Source of the DNA: SZUA-76 sp945787585
Lineage (GTDB): Bacteria > Pseudomonadota > Gammaproteobacteria > SZUA-140
Length of the DNA: 14,953 nucleotides
Direction of reading: 5' to 3'
Assembly: GCA_947258425.1 (NCBI GenBank)
Contig: CAMYIG010000060.1
Location: forward strand, 1 to 14,953
Every line of letters starts with the position of its first letter. The stretch's first letter is position 1. The translations under genes and the position numbers were made by a program. Of this stretch, positions 7,598-13,461 are shown in pieces. The notes under the pieces were generated by a model that was not told where the DNA came from, did no database searches, and saw only the letters and a program-made list of their open reading frames with translations.

Positions 7598-8212
7598 TCA
7601 TTTAATCACCGTTGCCTGCAGCGCAGCGCGAATAATTTCTTCACTGCCCAGCCCTTCATGCTTGATTGAGCGTACCATGCGACTCGCCTCCGGTGCCTTA
7701 TATCCGAGCGCCACTAGCGCACTGACCGCATCGCCCACGGCATCTTTGCGTAGCGGGCTCGTGCCAGCCGCCTCAATCGTAGTGACACCTGATGCACCAG
7801 CGGCCATCTGTTTATCAAGACGATCACGCATCTCGATGATCAAACGCTCGGCGGTCTTTTTGCCGACACCGGGCAATCGCGTCAACGTCACACTATCGCC
7901 CTCGCGAATACAGCAGGCAAAGTCATCGATCGACATGCCGGAGAGGATCGTCAACGCCATCTTCGCGCCGACGCCATTGACGCGAATCAGACTACGAAAC
8001 ATCGCGCGCTCCGCCTCCGAGGCAAAGCCGTAGAGCAGCTGCGCATCTTCGCGCACCACCAGATGGGTATATAAAGTGATCTCGCTATTTTCCAATGGCA
8101 ATGAATAGAAGGTATTCATGGTCGCCTCGACCTCATAGCCGACACCGTTGACATCGATCAACAGCTGCGGTGCCTGCTTCCACACTACTTGTCCGCGCAG
8201 CCGCCCGATCAT
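7598..8212 (-). CDS. ruvA: Holliday junction branch migration protein RuvA
   Basis: RuvA is the tetrameric DNA-binding partner that holds the four-way junction open for RuvB. The 204-residue product starts MIGRLRGQV, has the N-terminal OB-fold (about 1-63), two helix-hairpin-helix segments (RVNGVGAKMALTILSG and LPGVGKKTAERLIIEMRDR, about 70-135), a low-complexity linker and a C-terminal three-helix domain (VSALVALGYKAPEA) that contacts RuvB. Its ATG overlaps the ruvC stop in an ATGA sequence (8212-8209), and there is no clear ribosome binding site, so translation is probably coupled to ruvC. Confidence 0.98.
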   Translation of the reverse strand: MIGRLRGQVVWKQAPQLLIDVNGVGYEVEATMNTFYSLPLENSEITLYTHLVVREDAQLLYGFASEAERAMFRSLIRVNGVGAKMALTILSGMSIDDFACCIREGDSVTLTRLPGVGKKTAERLIIEMRDRLDKQMAAGASGVTTIEAAGTSPLRKDAVGDAVSALVALGYKAPEASRMVRSIKHEGLGSEEIIRAALQATVIK

Positions 8213-8727
8213 CGTGCCGTCACTTCGCGTGCTTGCTGCTTCGCTGCCAGGTAATCCAGTGACTGGCGGATATTACTATGGCACAGCGCACAGGCCAACG
8301 CATCGGCGGCATCTGACTGCGGTGTTTCCGTCAGTTTCAGCAATGCAGTGATCATATGTTGCACCTGCGCCTTGTCGGCATGACCTCGCCCCACCACGGC
8401 CTGCTTGATCTGCGTCGCGCTGTATTCATGTACATCGATCGACTGTGTGACCACCGCGCAGATCGCTGCGCCGCGCGCCTGTCCCAACTTTAGCGCTGAA
8501 GCGGCGTTGCGCTGCATAAAGACATTCTCTATCGCCATTTCGTCCGGCCGGTAATGACCAACGACTTCATAAATACCTTCATAGATAGTCTTTAAGCGCT
8601 CTGGCAGTGAGCCTTCTGCGGTACGTACACAACCACTGGCGACATAGGAAACCCGGCTACCAGAAACATCGATAACACCAAAACCGGTCACACGGGAGCC
8701 AGGATCGATACCGAGAATGCGGATCAT
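8209..8727 (-). CDS. ruvC: Crossover junction endodeoxyribonuclease RuvC
   Basis: RuvC is the dimeric nuclease that cuts Holliday junctions symmetrically. I start it at ATG 8727-8725 (172 residues, MIRILGIDPGSR), because a longer in-frame extension to 8850 would run into yebC and has no family resemblance. The four acidic catalytic residues are visible: D8 (GIDPGS), E67 (AIENVF), D139 and D142 (SDAADALACA). Length fits the family (about 173). The gene starts 49 bp after the yebC stop; the ribosome binding site is weak. The 3' end overlaps ruvA by 4 bp. Confidence 0.97.
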   Translation of the reverse strand: MIRILGIDPGSRVTGFGVIDVSGSRVSYVASGCVRTAEGSLPERLKTIYEGIYEVVGHYRPDEMAIENVFMQRNAASALKLGQARGAAICAVVTQSIDVHEYSATQIKQAVVGRGHADKAQVQHMITALLKLTETPQSDAADALACALCHSNIRQSLDYLAAKQQAREVTAR

Positions 8728-8776
8728 ACGGTGACAATCGGGATTATAAAAATAGACAACATATCGGCGTGAATGA

Positions 8777-9520
8777 TCAAAGCTGTGCCATGACCTCGTC
8801 CGAAACATCCGCATTGGAATAGACATTCTGTACATCATCCAGATCTTCAAGCATGCCGATCAACCCCAACATCTGCTCTGCCCCTTCAAGGTCCAGTTCG
8901 ACACTGGTGGTGGCCTGCATCGTCACCTCTGAATGTGCGGGCTTAAAACCGGCCGCGACCATCGCCTCTTTCACATCAAGAAACTCTTCGGGGGTGGTCT
9001 GTACATCCACCGAACCGTCGTCATTGCTCACCACATCTTCAGCGCCCGCCTCCAGCGCGGCTTCCATCACCGCATCTTCGTCACAACCAGCGGGATAACT
9101 GAGAATACCGAGTTTGGTAAACAGATAGGCCACAGAGCCGTCGGTGCCGAGATTACCGCCACACTTGGTAAAGGCGTGACGCACCTCCGCCACCGTGCGG
9201 TTACGGTTATCGGTCAGGCAATCGACCATCACCGCGAGGCCATTCGGGCCGTAGCCCTCGTAGCGAATCTCTGCGTAATCATCGCCATCAGTCGCACCAC
9301 TGCCGCGTTTAACCGCGCGCTCAATGGTGTCTTTGGTCATATTACCGCTCAGCGCCTTATCGATCGCCGCACGCAACCGCGGATTAGAAGTGACATCACC
9401 GCCGCCCATCCGCGCTGCGACGGTTATCTCCCTGATTAACTTGGTAAATAACTTCCCTCGTTTGGCATCCTGAGCACCCTTGCGGTGCTGGATATTCGCC
9501 CACTTACTATGACCTGCCAT
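8777..9520 (-). CDS. yebC: YebC/TACO1 family protein (cytoplasmic translation-related factor)
   Basis: The family was long annotated as a transcriptional regulator; its mitochondrial relative TACO1 is a translational activator, and a role in easing ribosome stalling is the more recent view. The start is ATG 9520-9518 giving 247 residues beginning MAGHSKWANIQHRKGAQDAKR, the family signature; GAGAGGG lies just upstream. Other family segments are LFTKLIREITVAARMGG, NPRLRAAIDKA and YEGYGPNGLAVMVDCLTDNRNRT. Length is typical (about 245). The neighbour ruvC lies 49 bp downstream, the standard yebC-ruvC order. The alternative upstream start at 9559 would read through the inverted repeat at 9529-9548 and is not supported. 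Confidence 0.97.
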   Translation of the reverse strand: MAGHSKWANIQHRKGAQDAKRGKLFTKLIREITVAARMGGGDVTSNPRLRAAIDKALSGNMTKDTIERAVKRGSGATDGDDYAEIRYEGYGPNGLAVMVDCLTDNRNRTVAEVRHAFTKCGGNLGTDGSVAYLFTKLGILSYPAGCDEDAVMEAALEAGAEDVVSNDDGSVDVQTTPEEFLDVKEAMVAAGFKPAHSEVTMQATTSVELDLEGAEQMLGLIGMLEDLDDVQNVYSNADVSDEVMAQL

Positions 9521-9528
9521 ATGCCCTC

Positions 9529-9548
9529 TCACAAAACTGATTTTGTGA
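9529..9548 (-). promoter_or_regulatory. perfect 8-bp-arm inverted repeat abutting the yebC ribosome binding site
   Basis: The plus strand reads TCACAAAA-CTGA-TTTTGTGA, two perfect 8-base arms around a 4-base loop. On the minus strand its last arm runs directly into GAGAGGG, the yebC ribosome binding site, 8 bases before the ATG. It could be a DNA operator or an RNA hairpin that affects ribosome access. The presence of the structure is certain; its function is inferred. Confidence 0.6.
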
Positions 9549-9645
9549 CAGTCTAACACCCTGACGCGTCTGAATTAAATGGAAGAGGCATCTGACACAG
9601 GAAAATGATTTAAGGCCGAGTTCATGCCCCAAGGTGGGTAGTGTC

Positions 9646-9657
9646 GTCGTCGACGAC
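9646..9657. repeat. 12-bp perfect palindrome GTCGTCGACGAC
   Basis: A perfect 12-bp palindrome lies in the 147-bp gap between the cyclic-nucleotide-domain gene and yebC, about 10 bp after the former's stop codon. It has no downstream T-tract on either strand, so it is not an intrinsic terminator; it may be a binding site or chance. The rest of this gap holds only a weak -10-like TAGACT upstream of the yebC inverted repeat. Confidence 0.4.
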
Positions 9658-9667
9658 AATCGATAGA

Positions 9668-10129
9668 TTAAAGCATGCTGCTCCACAAAATCTGCTTGAG
9701 CAGATTACTCGCCTCTGTGAGACGACGTGAAATCATCAGTGACAATCGACGCATAAAGATAAAACCAACGTCAGGATGGTCTTGCAGGTAGTCAAAAAAA
9801 GCACCACCCTCGATACGAATCGCCTGCACACGGCCATACGCACGCACCGACGCCGTCCGTTTCTCGCCCGAAAGCCAGGCCATCTCCCCAAAGAGCTCAT
9901 TATGCTCTTTAGAAATCACCGCTTCATTACTGGTTGATTGCGCATTTTTTGAAATAATTTCGACGCTGCCATGACATAACAGATACAGATCGCGATCCTG
10001 AACATCCGACTCTTCAATCAGCAATTCGCCATCATCCAGTGTCAATGAAGTGCACAATGCGGCCACTTCCGTGATCTGCTGTGCAGAAAACCCCTGAAAT
10101 AGTTCAGAGTTCATCAGACACTCTTCCAT
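9668..10129 (-). CDS. Stand-alone cyclic nucleotide-binding domain protein (no DNA-binding domain)
   Basis: The product (153 residues) is a single Crp-like cyclic-nucleotide-binding beta-roll and nothing else. The GEMAWLSGEKRTASVRA segment (81-97) has the shape of the phosphate-binding cassette (GE...R-T/S-A). The N-terminus LFQGFSAQQITEVAALC resembles the usual start of the domain, and the last 30 residues form the terminal helix. There is no helix-turn-helix, so it is not a complete Crp/Fnr regulator; it may act as a ligand-sensing partner, or the domain may no longer bind nucleotide. I chose ATG 10129 because AGGAGG lies 8 bases before it; the upstream GTG at 10138 would overlap that site. 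It is downstream of the histidine kinase (127 bp gap) and upstream of yebC. Confidence 0.85.
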   Translation of the reverse strand: MEECLMNSELFQGFSAQQITEVAALCTSLTLDDGELLIEESDVQDRDLYLLCHGSVEIISKNAQSTSNEAVISKEHNELFGEMAWLSGEKRTASVRAYGRVQAIRIEGGAFFDYLQDHPDVGFIFMRRLSLMISRRLTEASNLLKQILWSSML

Positions 10130-10155
10130 ATATGTCACCTCCTCATTGTCAAAGC

Positions 10156-10161
10156 ATTATC
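10156..10161 (-). promoter_or_regulatory. candidate extended -10 element for the cyclic-nucleotide-domain gene
   Basis: The minus strand reads TGTGATAAT, a TGn extended -10 in front of GATAAT, about 27 bases before the ATG at 10129. No consensus -35 lies 17 bases upstream, which is tolerated for extended -10 promoters. It suggests this gene can be transcribed apart from the kinase upstream. Confidence 0.35.
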
Positions 10162-10212
10162 ACACCCAACGAACTTCTTAAGGTATCACGACGTCACCCA
10201 TAGATACATAAC

Positions 10213-10227
10213 CCTTATCTAATAAGG
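10213..10227. repeat. hairpin CCTTAT-CTA-ATAAGG downstream of the histidine kinase gene
   Basis: A perfect 6-bp inverted repeat with a 3-base loop lies 30 bp after the kinase stop. It is AT-rich and is not followed by a T-run on the minus strand, so it is a poor terminator candidate. Confidence 0.3.
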
Positions 10228-10256
10228 ATTAAAAACTGTTTCGTCATTCCTGCGGT

Positions 10257-11732
10257 TTACTTTAATGAATCCGTTGCATTGACCGGTAACACAAATGAAA
10301 ACGTAGTCCCCTCATCGACAATACTCACGACTTCGATATTACTGCCGTGCAACTCAAGAATCTTTAAGCTGATGGCCAAACCCAACCCCCCCGGCTGCGA
10401 GCGACTGCCAACATTATCGCCCTGATAAAAACGTTCAAAGATATGCGGCAGGTGTTGCGATGAAATACCTACCCCTGAATCACGGACTTTGGTTAGCAAT
10501 ACTCCATTATTTGTCTCAAAATGGATAGACACTGTGCCACCGGTGGTGTGCTTGACGGCATTTCCGATAAGATTCTCGAACACACGCGCAATCAAAGCGA
10601 CATCTGCGTAAACAAACTGAGGACGCTCGTCTAATTCAATCGTCAGTGATATATTTTTTTCCTGCGCCTGCAGCTGAAATTTTTGCATTACGTCATGCGC
10701 CAGTTCTGCCAGATTAAACACTTCACACTGCGGAACCGTTTCGTGCGCCTCCAGTTTTGCGAGTTCAAACAGTTCACTAATCAAATGGGTAAGACGATCA
10801 CTGCTCCGCATCGCAAGCTGTAGGAAATTTTGTTTTTCCTCATCGCTCAACATATCTTTTTTGAGCGTCAATGTTTCGAGATAGCCATGAAGAATCGCAA
10901 CCGGCGTACGCAGGTCATGAGAAACATTCACTACCAGCTCACGGCGCAAGCGGTCCTGCTGTTTTAGATCATCGAGCTGGGTCACAATGCGCTGCGCCAT
11001 CTCATCAAAGGTATTGGTAAGCCTGTCAATCTCGTCCCCGCGTGAACGCGGTTTTGTATCTGCGCTAAACTGCGTAAAATCACTATCACGAAAGTGATGC
11101 ATGCTTTCACTCAGACGATTGATGCGTCGCGTTAATTTATAAAACAGCACCAGACCGGCTAAAAGTCCCAGCAATAGACTACCGATCAACGCCCAGCCAC
11201 TTTGGCGCCAGATAAAACTTTCGCTAATGAAACGCGCTACATCGTCGTACTGTTCCCCGCGCAGCACCACATAAAGATAACCCTCTGGCGCATCAACACT
11301 CGGCACCGGCGTCACTGAAAAGATTTTACTCTGATCATGGCTACGCGGGTCATCGCCCAATAGCGGCAACCGCTTGCCACTTAGAAAATCCATCACCGGC
11401 ACCAGTGATACACTGTTGCGCTTCACCTTACCCGGGTCTGCTGAATAAGAAAGAATCTTCCCCTGCAGGTCGAGCAGGTATATTTCGATACTGGGGTTGA
11501 TTACCATGTAGGCGGAAAAAGTCTCCTTTAACGCCGTTTGGTTGAGGCGACCTGATTCAACCAGGTTGCGGTCAGCGACCAGTTTTTTAGCCAGATCAAG
11601 GTTCAGTTTCTGCTCCACTTCCTGTTGGTAATAACGCACGCTGGAGAGGCTAAGAAAGGTAAAGAGTACGCCCACCACCAGCAGCAACACCACCAATGTA
11701 AAAGCAAGTTTGGCATAAAGGGTGCGCAACAT
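10257..11732 (-). CDS. Membrane sensor histidine kinase (HAMP-HisKA-HATPase)
   Basis: This is the sensor of a two-component system: it detects a signal outside the inner membrane and transfers phosphate to the regulator encoded just upstream. The 491-residue product has a membrane helix at about 10-30, a periplasmic sensing region at about 31-178 (no family recognised), a second helix at about 179-198, a HAMP linker (about 198-252), a HisKA domain with phospho-acceptor H272 in VSHDLRTP, and a HATPase domain with the N box ENLIGNAVKH (386-395), DSGVGIS (418-424), FERFYQGD and GGLGLA (448-453). All catalytic motifs are intact. The gene starts 2 bp after the regulator's stop codon, so the two are one operon. 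The specific stimulus cannot be read from sequence. Confidence 0.95.
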   Translation of the reverse strand: MLRTLYAKLAFTLVVLLLVVGVLFTFLSLSSVRYYQQEVEQKLNLDLAKKLVADRNLVESGRLNQTALKETFSAYMVINPSIEIYLLDLQGKILSYSADPGKVKRNSVSLVPVMDFLSGKRLPLLGDDPRSHDQSKIFSVTPVPSVDAPEGYLYVVLRGEQYDDVARFISESFIWRQSGWALIGSLLLGLLAGLVLFYKLTRRINRLSESMHHFRDSDFTQFSADTKPRSRGDEIDRLTNTFDEMAQRIVTQLDDLKQQDRLRRELVVNVSHDLRTPVAILHGYLETLTLKKDMLSDEEKQNFLQLAMRSSDRLTHLISELFELAKLEAHETVPQCEVFNLAELAHDVMQKFQLQAQEKNISLTIELDERPQFVYADVALIARVFENLIGNAVKHTTGGTVSIHFETNNGVLLTKVRDSGVGISSQHLPHIFERFYQGDNVGSRSQPGGLGLAISLKILELHGSNIEVVSIVDEGTTFSFVLPVNATDSLK

Positions 11733-11734
11733 GA

Positions 11735-12442
11735 TTAAAGTACGTCGTTAAACTTATACCCCACACCCCATACCGTCAGAATATAGCGCGGATTGGCAGG
11801 GTCGGTTTCAATCTTGTTACGCAAACGGTTAATATGTGAATTCACGGTATGCTCATAGCCTTCGTAACGATAATTCCACACTTTATCCAATAGTTCTGTG
11901 CGGCTATAGACGCGCCCCGGATGGCTGGCAAAATGCCATAGCAGATCAAACTCCTTGGCCGTCAACTCAATGGGGGTACCGGCGAGTAGTACACGATGTT
12001 TATCGACCTCAATCTCAAGCTCACCAAACTGCAATCGCGTGGCAGTGGCAGCGTCGGCAACGGCCACACCCGCAGCTTCCATGCGACGAAATTGCGCCTT
12101 TACCCGCGCCACTAGCTCTGGCAGGCTAAAGGGTTTGGTAATGTAATCGTCAGCACCGATCTCCAGCCCCAGCACTCGGTCCAGTTCAGACGATTTGGCG
12201 GTCAGCATGATAATCGGTACGTAATCAGTGTGCGTGCGCAGGCGCTTGCAGACTTCCAACCCGTCGATCACCGGCAACATCAGATCCAGGATCACCAGAT
12301 CGTAACTGCCCTGCTGATAACACTCCAGTCCGGCCGCACCATCACTGGCGACATCCGCATCGCAGTTGATGTCCTTGAGATGCAACTGAATCAGGTTGGC
12401 AATCTCCGCATTATCTTCGATGATAAGTACTTTATGGTTCAT
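11735..12442 (-). CDS. OmpR/PhoB-family response regulator
   Basis: This is the DNA-binding partner of the adjacent kinase. From ATG 12442 the product is 235 residues: receiver domain 1-118 with acidic pair E9/D10, phospho-acceptor D53 (LVILDLMLP), T81 and K103; linker; and a winged helix-turn-helix effector domain at about 137-233 (LTAKEFDLLWHFASHPGRVYSR, then ILTVWGVGYKF). A TTG-initiated frame extends nine codons further (to 12469), but the MNHKVLIIEDN start is typical of the family. Neither start has a strong ribosome binding site. It is the first gene of the operon and is preceded by a structured leader. OmpR-type regulators bind direct repeats with about 11-bp spacing; such a repeat lies at 12805-12824. 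Confidence 0.95.
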   Translation of the reverse strand: MNHKVLIIEDNAEIANLIQLHLKDINCDADVASDGAAGLECYQQGSYDLVILDLMLPVIDGLEVCKRLRTHTDYVPIIMLTAKSSELDRVLGLEIGADDYITKPFSLPELVARVKAQFRRMEAAGVAVADAATATRLQFGELEIEVDKHRVLLAGTPIELTAKEFDLLWHFASHPGRVYSRTELLDKVWNYRYEGYEHTVNSHINRLRNKIETDPANPRYILTVWGVGYKFNDVL

Positions 12443-12492
12443 CTGCGCGCATCCATCGTAAGTATCCAACTAAACATCATAAAAATTTAATC

Positions 12493-12548
12493 CCTGAAAA
12501 CCGGCCTCCACCGTAGCGGATGGGGGCGCGGCCGTCTACTATTTCAGG
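12493..12548 (-). promoter_or_regulatory. strong stem-loop in the presumed 5' leader of the response regulator
   Basis: On the minus strand the ends CCTGAAA and TTTCAGG pair over 7 bp, an inner CGGCC/GGCCG pairs over 5 bp, and the apex CCA-U-CCG-CUA-CGG-UGG pairs over 6 bp around a 3-base loop with one bulge. That gives about 18 base pairs in 56 bases, ending 50 bases before the regulator's ATG. A UUUUU run comes 8 bases after the stem, too far for a standard terminator. It may be a regulatory leader or part of a small RNA. I do not recognise it as a named riboswitch. Confidence 0.5.
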
Positions 12549-12567
12549 CGTGTGATAACGACCCAAA

Positions 12568-12660
12568 TTACCGCCGTGTCGCGGCGAAATAAAGTGCCCT
12601 GTGCTGGCTGCCGCGCCCATTAATGGCGTAAAATTGATCACATGGCTCATAGTTTGTCAT
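12568..12660 (-). CDS. possible 30-residue small ORF, coupled to the upstream mini-ORF
   Basis: A 30-codon frame (MTNYEPCDQFYAINGRG...) starts at ATG 12660, which overlaps the stop codon of the 16-codon frame in an ATGA sequence. It is also open upstream to 12762 from a GTG. No family is recognised, and the 3' part covers the 12572-12586 hairpin, so the region may be noncoding. Listed because the coupling to a well-placed ribosome binding site is unusual. Confidence 0.25.
   Translation of the reverse strand: MTNYEPCDQFYAINGRGSQHRALYFAATRR
12572..12586 (-). other. GC-rich hairpin CGCCG/CGGCG
   Basis: A perfect 5-bp GC stem with a 5-base loop lies in the gap upstream of the response regulator, 23 bases before the larger stem-loop in the minus-strand direction. 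No T-run follows it, so it is not a standard terminator. Confidence 0.35.
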
Positions 12661-12707
12661 TTTGGCGCTGGCGAATAACGAAACAGGGCTGAGATCTGTT
12701 TTTTCAT
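12657..12707 (-). CDS. possible 16-residue leader peptide ORF
   Basis: ATG 12707 is preceded by AAAGGA with a 7-base spacing, the best ribosome binding site in this gap, and starts a 16-codon frame, MKKQISALFRYSPAPK, ending in TGA at 12657. Its stop overlaps the next ATG. It lies 215 bases upstream of the response regulator start, ahead of two hairpins, an arrangement seen in leader-peptide or attenuation regions. No homology is recognised and it could be chance. Confidence 0.3.
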   Translation of the reverse strand: MKKQISALFRYSPAPK

Positions 12708-12804
12708 TGCACGATCCTTTCGGATAAATTGGATGAATAAGCACGAAACGATGACACGCCACTATTTAACCGCGAACTATTCACGCCGTAATGGTCAAAT
12801 ATTC

Positions 12805-12824
12805 ACAAATTAGTAACAAATTAG
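12805..12824. promoter_or_regulatory. tandem direct repeat with 11-bp period, candidate response-regulator box
   Basis: On the plus strand ACAAATTAG occurs at 12805-12813 and 12816-12824, 11 bp apart; a third CAAAT lies at 12796-12800, 10 bp before the first one's CAAAT. Direct repeats with one helical turn spacing are how OmpR/PhoB-family dimers bind DNA. The site sits between the two-component operon and the divergent msrB. The repeat is seen directly; its role as the target of the neighbouring regulator is inferred. Confidence 0.55.
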
Positions 12825-12834
12825 CCGCCAGGAA

Positions 12835-12840
12835 GATAAC
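12835..12840 (+). promoter_or_regulatory. candidate -10 element of an activator-dependent msrB promoter
   Basis: GATAAC (4 of 6 match to TATAAT) starts exactly 10 bp after the end of the tandem repeat at 12805-12824, the spacing known for PhoB-type boxes that stand in for a -35 element. A transcript from here would begin near 12847, giving a leader of about 105 bases before msrB. Confidence 0.35.
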
Positions 12841-12887
12841 GCCACTTTTTCAGCATGAGATGTTAAGAAAATGTGACACTCATGCAA

Positions 12888-12915
12888 TCGACAGGTGATC
12901 TCTAGCCGCTATAGT
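12888..12915 (+). promoter_or_regulatory. candidate sigma-70 promoter for msrB
   Basis: TCGACA (12888-12893, 5 of 6 match to TTGACA) and TATAGT (12910-12915, 5 of 6 match to TATAAT) are separated by 16 bp. The predicted start near 12922 leaves about 30 bases before the msrB ATG, with GAAGG as the ribosome binding site about 10 bases before it. This is the best conventional promoter match I found for msrB-msrA. Confidence 0.5.
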
Positions 12916-12952
12916 CGTTAGCATCAGAGGTAACAAAGAAGGTACGCAGATT

Positions 12953-13438
12953 ATGAACCGACGAAATTTTCTCATCGCCCTTGGGCTTGTGCCGCTGGCC
13001 CTCGCGGCCCCGCGGATTTTTGGTAGTGGCAATGCCAGCAAAAATGGCATCGTAAAAATCGATAAAACGGATGCTGAGTGGAAAAAACTGCTGACCCCCG
13101 CGCAATATAATGTCCTGCGTGAAGAGGGTACCGAGCGGCCATTCACCAGTCCACTAAATGACGAAAAAAGGGCGGGCACCTACGCCTGCGCGGGGTGCGA
13201 ACTGCCGCTGTTCAGCTCAGACATGAAGTTTGACAGCGGTACCGGTTGGCCAAGTTTCTACACCACCTTGCCCAACCACGTTGAGACAAAAATTGACTTC
13301 AAACTTATCCTCCCCCGCACAGAATATCACTGCGCGCGTTGCGGCGGGCATCAGGGGCACGTATTCAAAGACGGGCCACAACCGACAGGACAACGCTGGT
13401 GCAATAACGGCCTCGCACTAAAATTCATTCCTGCCTGA
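12953..13438 (+). CDS. msrB: Exported peptide-methionine (R)-S-oxide reductase MsrB
   Basis: MsrB reduces the R form of methionine sulfoxide in oxidised proteins. The 161-residue product starts with a twin-arginine-type signal (NRRNFL at 2-7, then a mild hydrophobic stretch to about residue 20), pointing to Tat export to the periplasm, possibly already folded. The catalytic domain (about 40-161) has the zinc-binding pairs C79-x2-C82 (CAGC) and C127-x2-C130 (CARC), HQGHVF, and the catalytic C150 in RWCNN. The usual recycling cysteine in SGCGWPSF is replaced by T97 (SGTGWPSF), so reduction of the enzyme must use another route. It is followed by msrA after 23 bp, so the two S- and R-specific enzymes probably form one operon. 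Confidence 0.95.
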   Translation: MNRRNFLIALGLVPLALAAPRIFGSGNASKNGIVKIDKTDAEWKKLLTPAQYNVLREEGTERPFTSPLNDEKRAGTYACAGCELPLFSSDMKFDSGTGWPSFYTTLPNHVETKIDFKLILPRTEYHCARCGGHQGHVFKDGPQPTGQRWCNNGLALKFIPA

Positions 13439-13461
13439 TGAATCAATAAAGGAACCTCACA

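Noticed and set aside
6598..7605. Plus-strand frames of 136 and 124 codons opposite ruvB
   Set aside because: They are antisense shadows of the RuvB AAA+ motifs.
8743..8748. TATAAT hexamer on the minus strand before ruvC
   Set aside because: No -35 element lies 15-19 bases upstream and it is only about 16 bases from the ruvC start; probably chance in an AT-rich spot.
8728..8850. N-terminal extension of ruvC to position 8850
   Set aside because: The extension overlaps yebC, has no ribosome binding site or family similarity, and RuvC proteins start at MIRILGIDPG.
8933..9439. 168-codon plus-strand frame opposite yebC
   Set aside because: YebC on the minus strand is unmistakable and full length; this frame has no recognisable features.
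12880..13179. 99-codon minus-strand frame across the msrB start
   Set aside because: It is the complement of the msrB 5' region, where the Tat-type signal and MsrB domain on the plus strand are well supported.
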